Shown here: one piece after another, positions 27,422-34,269 of the stretch
How the letters are laid out: each line of letters begins with the position of its first letter
How positions within the stretch are numbered: position 1 is the stretch's first letter
Assembly (NCBI RefSeq): GCF_900105495.1
Contig: NZ_FNTF01000002.1
Location: 2,269,501 to 2,333,500, forward strand
Reading direction: 5' to 3'
DNA length: 64,000 nucleotides
Origin: Pseudomonas frederiksbergensis
GTDB lineage: Bacteria; Pseudomonadota; Gammaproteobacteria; Pseudomonadales; Pseudomonadaceae
Position numbers and translations under genes: made by a program
Notes under the pieces: model-generated
What the model saw: the letters and a program-made list of their open reading frames with translations, nothing else
Told to the model about the DNA's origin: nothing
Database searches by the model: none

Positions 27422-29724
27422 CCTTTGTCCTCCGTGAGGCGTGGCATGTTGTCCAGAATCGGCCCGATGTCATGGCTGGGGGGCACGATGCTGCCGGCCT
27501 TCAGCAGCTCGGCGGCCTGCTGGCTGCTGACCGCTTTGCTGAAGAAGTAACCCTGGGCGTTCATCGGTGAACCGGTGGCCATCAGCGAGCTGCGCTGCTC
27601 CTGGGTTTCGACGCCCTCGGCAATGATGCCGATCCCGACATCACGGGCGAAGTTGATGATGGCGCGCAAAGTGTTCGCACTGGCCGGATCGCGGGCCGCG
27701 GTGTCGATGAAGGCCTGGGCGAGTTTCAGGTGATTGACCTGATAGGTCTTGAGGTAGTCGAACGAGGAGTACTCGGTGCCGAAGTCGTCGATGGCGATCT
27801 TCACCCCCAGTTCACGCAGGCGCGGCAGCACATCGTTGTGCGTCCATTTGGTCTGGGCCAGCGTCGCTTCCGTGACATCGAAGCGCAGGTCCCAGGGGCA
27901 GAGTTCCCAGCGTGCAGTGGTGCGCAACACGTCATAGATCAGTTCGGGTCCACTCTTGAGTTGGGCCAGGGACAGCTTGATCGCAATCACCGGCGGCGCC
28001 ATGCCCTCATCGCGCCATTGACGCATTTGCTGGCAGGCATGATCCAGGACCCAGTGACCGAGCGCGACGATGGTGCCGGTCTTTTCCGCCGCGGGCAGGA
28101 ACGCCGGGGCTTCCAGCAAACCGCGCTCCGGGTGGTTCCAGCTGACCTGCGCTTCCATGCCGAGGATCTTGCCGCTGCTCAGGTCCACTTCCGGCCAGTA
28201 ATGCAGTTCGAGTTCGTCGTGTTCGATGGCCGTTCTCAGGTCGCTGGCGATGGTCATGCGTTCGACCACTTCCTGATTGATCTCCTCGGAGTGGAAGTGG
28301 TACTGGTTGCGACCCTTTTCCTTGGAGCGATACAGCGCCATGTCGGCCTGGGTCAGCAGACCGTCGGCGCTGGTGCTTACCGGGGTGTAACTGCTGATGC
28401 CGATACTGACCGAAACCCGCACATCATTGCCGTCCAGGGAATAGGGCAGTACCAGCGTGTCGCGGATCTTGGCGGCCAGGGCCGCTGATTGGGTCGGGTC
28501 GCTGACGTCCAGCTGCAAGATCGCGAACTCGTCACCGCCGAGGCGAGCAACCACATCGTTTTCGCGCACACAGTCCTTGATCCGGCGCGCAACCTCTTGC
28601 AACAACAGATCGCCCACCGGGTGGCCGAGGGTATCGTTGATGCGTTTGAAGTGATCCAGGTCCAGGTAAAACATGGCGAACGGTGCCGCCCCCCGACGCG
28701 CCGAGGCGAATGCCTGGTGCAAGCGCTCGATCAGCGTCGCACGGTTGGCCAGCCCGGTCAGCCCGTCGGTACGGGCCAACAGGGCGATTTTCTCTTCGGC
28801 CAGTTTACGTTCGGTGATGTCGATGATGATGCCTTCGACTTCCAGCAACCGGCCTTCATCGTCGCGCACCGGGATGTAGCGGTTTTCGACCCAGCGCCAG
28901 GCTCCTTCGCCAGTGCGCATCCGGAACTCGATGGAAGCGCCTGCCGCATGCCGGTCCAGAACCCGGGCCATGGCAGTGTCGACCTTGCTTTGATCATCGG
29001 TATGGATGAGTTCCTGGGCCCAGTTGGCCGAAGCGACCAGTTGCGCCGCGACATGACCGTATTTGGTGATGTTGTGCGAGATATACATCAACGGAAACGA
29101 CGGCTCGCCGCGCAACCGATACAGAATGGTCGGGCTGTTCTGCACGATGATGTTGGCGTCGGACAGCTCTCGGGTGCGCTCTTCGACCGCCTGTTCGAGC
29201 AGCGACATCTTCAGCTCTGCGTCTTCGGTCATTTGCCACTTGGCCGTCAATGCGCTGGCCATTTGGCGAATTTCGATGGCATCGAAGGGTTTTTTCAGAA
29301 TCAGCAGGCGATCGCCCAGTTCCAGGCGGTCGTCGATGTCTTCCCAGGAATAGTCGGAATAAGCGGTGCAAAGCGCCACTTGCAGCTTGGGATCGACCTG
29401 CCACAACCGTTCGATGGTTTGCAGCCCGTCCCAGCCCGGCGGCATGCGCATGTCGATGAAGGCCATCGCGTAAGGCATGTCGTTGGCCAGTGCCGTCTCG
29501 ACCTTGTCCAGGGCTTCGAGGCCCTGAAACGCCGAGTCGAGCACGAAGCTCTGCAGCGATTGCGCCGCAGGAGTGCCGAACAGGGCATTTTCAGCGCTGA
29601 TCAGGCTGTCGTCATCGATCGATGGCGGGCTGAGGATCTTGGTGTAGTCCGCATGAATCGAGGCTGTGTCGTCGACGATAAGAATTCGTCGATTGGTCCG
29701 CGCCAGCAGCGTATTTATCGACAT
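27418..29724 (-). CDS. REC-PAS-GGDEF-EAL protein; GGDEF intact, EAL degenerate
   Basis: 768 aa, cytoplasmic, first main gene of the operon. REC (Asp91 in AFIDMRMPPGWDG) is followed by a short coiled coil, a PAS/PAC module (about 190-305), a GGDEF domain with intact FYLDLDHFKRINDTLGH, RxxD site (REND) and GGDEF (396-400), and a degenerate EAL: EAL reads EAQ (524-526), the usual N in the next strand is K (IKLSL), the KxD pair reads KLAQ, and FGTGYS reads FGTEYS. It is predicted to be a diguanylate cyclase with a non-catalytic EAL. ATG 29724 was chosen from alignment with the other two RECs (ARTNRRILIVDD). It lacks a good ribosome binding site of its own and overlaps the leader ORF at 29715-29762. 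Confidence 0.87.
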   Translation of the reverse strand: MSINTLLARTNRRILIVDDTASIHADYTKILSPPSIDDDSLISAENALFGTPAAQSLQSFVLDSAFQGLEALDKVETALANDMPYAMAFIDMRMPPGWDGLQTIERLWQVDPKLQVALCTAYSDYSWEDIDDRLELGDRLLILKKPFDAIEIRQMASALTAKWQMTEDAELKMSLLEQAVEERTRELSDANIIVQNSPTILYRLRGEPSFPLMYISHNITKYGHVAAQLVASANWAQELIHTDDQSKVDTAMARVLDRHAAGASIEFRMRTGEGAWRWVENRYIPVRDDEGRLLEVEGIIIDITERKLAEEKIALLARTDGLTGLANRATLIERLHQAFASARRGAAPFAMFYLDLDHFKRINDTLGHPVGDLLLQEVARRIKDCVRENDVVARLGGDEFAILQLDVSDPTQSAALAAKIRDTLVLPYSLDGNDVRVSVSIGISSYTPVSTSADGLLTQADMALYRSKEKGRNQYHFHSEEINQEVVERMTIASDLRTAIEHDELELHYWPEVDLSSGKILGMEAQVSWNHPERGLLEAPAFLPAAEKTGTIVALGHWVLDHACQQMRQWRDEGMAPPVIAIKLSLAQLKSGPELIYDVLRTTARWELCPWDLRFDVTEATLAQTKWTHNDVLPRLRELGVKIAIDDFGTEYSSFDYLKTYQVNHLKLAQAFIDTAARDPASANTLRAIINFARDVGIGIIAEGVETQEQRSSLMATGSPMNAQGYFFSKAVSSQQAAELLKAGSIVPPSHDIGPILDNMPRLTEDKG

Positions 29725-29762
29725 ACGCCAGTACCGGCGGCAGCTTGATGCGGTTTTCTCAT
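29715..29762 (-). CDS. Possible 15-codon leader ORF coupled to the signalling operon
   Basis: ATG at 29762-29760 with a strong AAAGGAAG ribosome binding site six bases upstream encodes MRKPHQAAAGTGVCR and stops with TAA at 29717-29715, seven bases after the A of the main gene's ATG (29724). The main gene has no clear ribosome binding site, so its translation may depend on this leader. Not a known peptide; it could also be a chance ORF. Confidence 0.4.
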   Translation of the reverse strand: MRKPHQAAAGTGVCR

Positions 29763-29983
29763 ACGGGGCTTCCTTTCCCTGATCACCTGGCCGAACGCAC
29801 AGATTATGGATCCGAGTCAGCTGAGCATAGTCGCCTGTCCTGCATTTCGCGCAACTCAATGAGCCGAATCATTTCGGTTGGCGGGCGGAAAATCATCTAG
29901 CCTGTAGGTCAGGCTCCGGCAATAGGGGATGTTTGCCTCGGGGCCTGCCACAACGATCTGCCCGTTTCACTTGAGGTAACGCC

Positions 29984-31342
29984 ATGGAAGAGCAACTCCC
30001 CACGACACTGAACGATAAACCCAAGGTGCTGCTGGTCGATGACGAGGAGTCAATTCTCAACAGCCTGCGTCGCCTGTTACGCGGCCAGCCCTACGAGTTG
30101 CTGCTGGCCACCAGCGGTGCCCAGGCGCTGGAGATCATGGAGCAACATTCCATTGAGCTGGTGATGACGGACGCCCGCATGCCCAATATGGATGGCGCCA
30201 CGCTGTTGGCCCGCATCCATCAGCTATACCCGGCGACTACCCGGATTCTGCTCACCGGCTACGCGGACATGCCGACGATCATCAAGGCGATCAACGAAGG
30301 GAAGATTCACCGCTACATCAGCAAACCCTGGAACGACGAGGAAATGCTCCTGACCTTGCGCCAGGCCCTGGCTCATCAACATTCCGAGCGCGAACGCCAG
30401 CGCCTGGAGCAGTTGACCCGGGTGCAGAACGACCAGTTGAAGTCGCTCAATACCACCCTGGAAAAACACGTCGCCGCCCGCACTGCCGAACTCCAGCAGA
30501 CCGCCGACATGCTCGACCTGGCCTACGAAGAACTCAAGCACAGCTATGTCACCGGCACCGAGGTGTTCTCGCTGCTGGCCAACCTGCGCCTGCCGCCGGC
30601 CAAACAGACCAACCGCCAGATCATCGAGCTGGTGCGGGTGTATTGCAAACTTCATGGCCTGGACGAGGGTACCGGTCGCGACCTGACCATGGCCGCGGCG
30701 CTCTACAACATTGGCAAGCTGAGCTGGACCGACAGCATGATGACCGCGCCCGCGGACCTGCTGCATCACAGCGATCGGGAACGCTATCGCGGTTATCCCA
30801 AGCAGAGTGAATCGCTGTTGATGACGCTCGACCCGATGAAGGACGCCGCCCGCCTGATTCTTCATCATCAGGAGCGCTGGGACGGCAGCGGATTCCCCGA
30901 CCGGCTCAAGGGCGAGGCGATTCCGTTCGGTTCGCGGCTGTTGAAACTGGCGGTGGATTTCATCGAGTTGCAGCGCGGGCTGATTCTCGAGCGGCAGATG
31001 AACAGCGATGAAGCGCTGGTCTACATCCGCAGCTATGCCGGGCGACTCTACGATCCCGAGCTGGTGGAGGATTTCATCCAGGTCTGTGCCGCGTACCTGA
31101 GCGATGTCTCGTTGGCCGATCCGTCGGTCAAGGTACTGACCACACGGGAAGTGGCGGCGGGCATGATCCTGGCGCGCAACCTCAATGCCGACAACGGCAT
31201 GCTGCTGCTCAATGCCGGCAAGGTGTTGAATGGGCCATTGGTGGAGAAGTTGATCGCCTTCGAAGCGATGGAAGGCGCGAAATACAGCATTTTTGTGAAG
31301 GTGCCGGAAGAAGTGAACGGCGCGATTCTCGAGGTGGGTTAG
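29984..31342 (+). CDS. Response regulator with degenerate HD-GYP domain
   Basis: 452 aa. REC domain (LLVDDEES; Asp63 in MTDARMPNMDG; Lys in YISKPW), a coiled coil (about 135-185) and an HD-GYP-like domain. The domain is recognisable from YNIGKLS, HHQERWDGSGFPDRLKGEAIPF and SRLLKLAVDF, but key ligands are changed: the HD pair reads YN (241-242), the earlier metal His region reads QTNRQI, the H-P reads YRGYP and GYP reads GFP. Catalytic c-di-GMP hydrolysis is therefore doubtful and a binding or output role is more likely. A C-terminal extension of about 80 residues follows. It is divergent from the c-di-GMP signalling operon, sharing a 220-bp intergenic region. GAGG lies upstream of ATG 29984. 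Confidence 0.85.
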   Translation: MEEQLPTTLNDKPKVLLVDDEESILNSLRRLLRGQPYELLLATSGAQALEIMEQHSIELVMTDARMPNMDGATLLARIHQLYPATTRILLTGYADMPTIIKAINEGKIHRYISKPWNDEEMLLTLRQALAHQHSERERQRLEQLTRVQNDQLKSLNTTLEKHVAARTAELQQTADMLDLAYEELKHSYVTGTEVFSLLANLRLPPAKQTNRQIIELVRVYCKLHGLDEGTGRDLTMAAALYNIGKLSWTDSMMTAPADLLHHSDRERYRGYPKQSESLLMTLDPMKDAARLILHHQERWDGSGFPDRLKGEAIPFGSRLLKLAVDFIELQRGLILERQMNSDEALVYIRSYAGRLYDPELVEDFIQVCAAYLSDVSLADPSVKVLTTREVAAGMILARNLNADNGMLLLNAGKVLNGPLVEKLIAFEAMEGAKYSIFVKVPEEVNGAILEVG

Positions 31343-31365
31343 TTTTTCCAGACGTTACAAAAAAA

Positions 31366-31393
31366 CCTGTGGGAGCGAGCCTGCTCCCACAGG
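31366..31393. repeat. Short REP palindrome / possible terminator
   Basis: CCTGTGGGAGC and its inverted copy GCTCCCACAGG around a 6-nt loop, 24 bp after the stop of the regulator gene. It is a shortened member of the GTGGGAGCGAGCCTGCTC family; the stem could end transcription but no T-run follows. Confidence 0.65.
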
Positions 31394-31485
31394 GGCCAGT
31401 GGTGCTTTGAAGCTGTTTTTTCGGCGTGACGAGGCAGCGGCAGCCATGTGATCCTTGCGTCTTTTGCCAAGGACAATCCTGATCC

Positions 31486-31920
31486 ATGACCCTTTCAGCC
31501 ACTGCTTCGCCCCATCTCATCCGCATCGCCGCTGCCCTGTTGATCGGCCCGCACGGTCGAACGCTGTTGGTCCGCAAGCGCGGCACCGAAGCGTTCATGC
31601 AGCCGGGGGGCAAGATCGAAGCCCATGAACAACCGGTGCACGCGCTGGCCCGTGAACTGGAAGAAGAATTGGGCTTGGTCATCGATCCGGCACACGCCAC
31701 TTATCTCGGGCAATTCTCGGCACCGGCCGCCAATGAGCCGGGTTTTACCGTCCAGGCCGAACTCTTTCAGCTGACCATCGACTCGGACGTATCGCCTGCG
31801 GCGGAGATCGAAGAGGTGCGCTGGATCGACCCGGCCACTGACGGCAATCTCACGCTGGCGCCATTGACACGGGACCTGATCCTGCCGTTTTATCGAGCCT
31901 CGTTAACCGCGATCGCTTGA
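31486..31920 (+). CDS. NUDIX hydrolase
   Basis: A 144-aa protein with an exact Nudix box: G-x5-E-x7-RELEEELG (from GKIEAHE to REL-EEELGL, about residues 42-64). Such enzymes cleave nucleoside diphosphates linked to another group, often as house-cleaning enzymes. The substrate is not predictable. First of three closely spaced plus-strand genes (27 bp to the LysE-type gene, which is 2 bp from the GNAT gene), so probably an operon of small-metabolite functions. ATG 31486 gives a normal N-terminus ahead of LIRIAAALLI. Confidence 0.88.
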   Translation: MTLSATASPHLIRIAAALLIGPHGRTLLVRKRGTEAFMQPGGKIEAHEQPVHALARELEEELGLVIDPAHATYLGQFSAPAANEPGFTVQAELFQLTIDSDVSPAAEIEEVRWIDPATDGNLTLAPLTRDLILPFYRASLTAIA

Positions 31921-31947
31921 TCATTTCTGGACTAAAAGGACTTGCCC

Positions 31948-32586
31948 ATGATCCCGCTTCAAGACTTGCTGATTTTCGCCGCTGCCGCCTTGCTGATGGT
32001 GCTGACGCCGGGGCCGAACATGATCTACCTGATCTCCCGTTCGATTTGCCAGGGGCGCAAGGCCGGTGTGACGTCGTTGCTGGGTGTGGTCGCGGGGTTT
32101 TTCGTGCACCTGTTCGCGGCGGCTGCCGGTTTGACCGCGGTGTTTCTGGCGGTGCCGATGGCCTACGAAATGCTGAAGTGGGCTGGCGCGTTGTACCTGA
32201 TGTGGTTGGCGTGGCAAGCCGTCAAACCGGGTGCGCGTTCACCGTTCGAAGCGCAGCAGTTGCCGCCGGACTCGTCGCGCAAACTGATCACCATGGGTTT
32301 TCTGACCAGCGCCCTGAACCCGAAGATCGCCGTGTTTTATTTGTCGGTGTTTCCGCAGTTCATTACGCCTGAGCATGGCTCGGTGTTCACTCAAAGCATC
32401 ATGCTGGGTCTGACGCAGATCAGCGTCAGTTTCAGCGTCAATCTGCTGATCGCTCTGTTCGCTGCGGGCATCGCCTCCTGGTTCGTCAACAACCCGTCCT
32501 GGCTGGCGGTGCAGCGCTATTTCATGGGGTTCGTGCTGTCGGCGCTGGCGGTGCGACTGATGCTGGAACAACGACGGATGGCTTGA
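31948..32586 (+). CDS. LysE/RhtB-family amino acid exporter
   Basis: A 212-aa membrane protein with six hydrophobic helices and the family signature LMVLTPGPNMIYLISRS-x-x-QG-x-x-AG near the start, then SALNPKIAVFYLSVFPQF. It likely exports an amino acid or analogue. ATG 31948 has AAAAGGA at good spacing; a TTG at 31942 is less likely. Stop lies 2 bp before the acetyltransferase gene, a pairing that often serves export or detoxification of amino acid analogues (inference). Confidence 0.87.
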   Translation: MIPLQDLLIFAAAALLMVLTPGPNMIYLISRSICQGRKAGVTSLLGVVAGFFVHLFAAAAGLTAVFLAVPMAYEMLKWAGALYLMWLAWQAVKPGARSPFEAQQLPPDSSRKLITMGFLTSALNPKIAVFYLSVFPQFITPEHGSVFTQSIMLGLTQISVSFSVNLLIALFAAGIASWFVNNPSWLAVQRYFMGFVLSALAVRLMLEQRRMA

Positions 32587-32588
32587 AC

Positions 32589-33086
32589 ATGTGGATTGAA
32601 CGGCTTGATGCCAGTCATGCCCTGGACTATCGGGCGCTGATGCTCGAAGCCTATGACCTGCATCCCCAGGCGTTTACCTCCAGCGTGCGCGAACGTGCTG
32701 TGATGCCATTGAGTTGGTGGGAATCACGCCTTACCAGCAAGCTGGACGTGGTGTTCGGCGCGTTCGAAGGCGGTGAGCTGGCGGGCATCGTCGGCCTGGC
32801 CTTCGAACCCCGGGAAAAGGCCCGGCACAAGTCGACATTGTTCGGCATGTACGTGTCGGGCAAGGTCCGGCAGCGCGGGGTCGGATATCAGCTGGTGCAG
32901 GCTGCCCTGGCTGAAGCGCAGGAGCATAAAGCTCTGAGGCTGATCCAGCTGACCGTCACCGCAGGTAATGACGCCGCGTTCAAGTTGTACCAGCGTTGCG
33001 GTTTCATCCAGTTTGGCCTCGAACCGCTGGCGGTACGGGTGGGCGAAGACTACTTCGACAAGATCCACATGTGGCGGGAACTCTGA
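32589..33086 (+). CDS. GNAT family N-acetyltransferase
   Basis: A 165-aa single-domain protein with the acetyl-CoA site VRQRGVGYQLVQAAL and the later strand LIQLTVTAGNDAAFKLYQRCGF, a classic GNAT motif A/B pattern. The acceptor is unknown. ATG 32589 directly follows the exporter stop (tga 32584-32586), so the two are translationally linked. The gene is followed by a REP-like repeat. Confidence 0.87.
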   Translation: MWIERLDASHALDYRALMLEAYDLHPQAFTSSVRERAVMPLSWWESRLTSKLDVVFGAFEGGELAGIVGLAFEPREKARHKSTLFGMYVSGKVRQRGVGYQLVQAALAEAQEHKALRLIQLTVTAGNDAAFKLYQRCGFIQFGLEPLAVRVGEDYFDKIHMWREL

Positions 33087-33105
33087 ATCTGGGGATCACA
33101 AACAT

Positions 33106-33216
33106 GATCATTCCCACGCTCCGCGTGGGAATGCCTCAACGGACGCTCTGCGTTCGGCCCTTGAAGGGACGCGGAGCGTCCCGGGCTGCATTCCCACGCG
33201 GAGCGTGGGAACGATC
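33106..33216. repeat. REP-like palindrome, GATCGTTCCCACGC family (second copy)
   Basis: Near-identical to 19705-19812: starts GATCATTCCCACGCTCCGCG, has GGGAATGCCTCAACGGACGC inside and ends GCGGAGCGTGGGAACGATC. It lies between the convergent GNAT and metR genes. Confidence 0.8.
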
Positions 33217-33232
33217 GGTAGGGGAGGGTGTG

Positions 33233-34162
33233 CTATTTAACGGCGCTGACGCCGTCCAGTGTCGAGAACGACGTGTCCTTGGCCGTCAGCAGGAAGTCGC
33301 GCATGTACGGCGCATCCAGCATGTCGGCGCGAATTCCGGCGTACAGCGTCGCAAACAAACCTTTCTCGCCCAGCCGCTTGGCCTTCACATAACCCCGTGA
33401 GCTGTATTCATGCAGCGCCCAATGGGGCATGCCGCACACGCCGCGGCCGCTGGCGACCAATTGCATCATCATCACCGTCAGTTCCGACGTGCGGACCTGC
33501 GCCGGTTCGATGTCGGCCGGTTCGAGGAAACGGGTGAAGATGTCCAGCCGATCACGCTCCACCGGGTAGGTAATCAGCGTTTCGGTGAGCAAATCTTCCG
33601 GGACGATGTAGGCCTTGTTCGCCAAGCGGTGCTGATTGGCGACCGCGAGCATCGCTTCATAGGTGAACAACGGCACGTAAGTGATCCCGGCCAGTTCCAG
33701 CGGGTCGGAGGTCACCACCAGATCCAGATCGCCACGGGCCAGCGCAGGCAGCGGGGCAAAGGAAAATCCTGAGGCAAGGTCCAGTTCGACTTCCGGCCAG
33801 GCATCGCGGAACTGGTCGATGGTCGGCATCAGCCACTGAAAGCAACTGTGGCACTCGATCGCCATGTGCAAACGCCCGGCAGTGCCACCGGCCAGCCGCG
33901 CGATATCGCGCTCGGCGCCGCGCAGCAACGGCAGGGTGGCGTCGGCCAGTTGCAGCAGGCGCAAACCGGCGCTGGTGAAGCGCACCGGTTTGGTCTTGCG
34001 CACGAACAACGGCATCCCCAGCCGTTCCTCAAGTTCCTTGAACTGATGGGACAGGGCGGACTGCGTCAGGTGCAAGCGGTCGGCCGCATCCACCAGGCTG
34101 TCGGCTTCGCGCAAGGCGTGCAGGGTCTTCAGGTGACGGATTTCAAGCACCGGGGGCTCCAT
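33233..34162 (-). CDS. metR: LysR-type regulator of methionine synthesis
   Basis: 309 aa. N-terminal LysR helix-turn-helix (LHLTQSALSHQFKELEERLGMPLFVR) and an effector domain whose segments match MetR closely: RLHMAIECHSCFQWLMPTIDQF, GDLDLVVTSDP, ETLITYPVERDRLDIFTRFL and VCGMPHWAL. MetR senses homocysteine and activates metE and related genes. It is divergent from metE with 107 bp between, including a palindromic TGA-N7-TCA site (34193-34205). This arrangement, and the sequence, make the identification strong. Confidence 0.92.
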   Translation of the reverse strand: MEPPVLEIRHLKTLHALREADSLVDAADRLHLTQSALSHQFKELEERLGMPLFVRKTKPVRFTSAGLRLLQLADATLPLLRGAERDIARLAGGTAGRLHMAIECHSCFQWLMPTIDQFRDAWPEVELDLASGFSFAPLPALARGDLDLVVTSDPLELAGITYVPLFTYEAMLAVANQHRLANKAYIVPEDLLTETLITYPVERDRLDIFTRFLEPADIEPAQVRTSELTVMMMQLVASGRGVCGMPHWALHEYSSRGYVKAKRLGEKGLFATLYAGIRADMLDAPYMRDFLLTAKDTSFSTLDGVSAVK

Positions 34163-34192
34163 GAGGAAAACTTGTGATCAACACGAAAAGGT

Positions 34193-34205
34193 TGAGTTTG
34201 TCTCA
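34193..34205. promoter_or_regulatory. Candidate MetR operator
   Basis: TGAGTTTGTCTCA is a 13-bp interrupted palindrome close to the MetR consensus TGAANNTNNTTCA (each half has one change). Located midway between divergent metR and metE. Confidence 0.6.
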
Positions 34206-34269
34206 TGTTGGGTTAGCTGTCGACAATAGCGCCATGTTTTACAGCAACTTTTAGAGGGAGCAATTTCAC

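Noticed and set aside
25988..27550. 520-codon open frame on the plus strand opposite the REC-GGDEF-EAL gene
   Set aside because: Mirror of a well-supported coding region with clear GGDEF/EAL motifs; no ribosome binding site or domain of its own.
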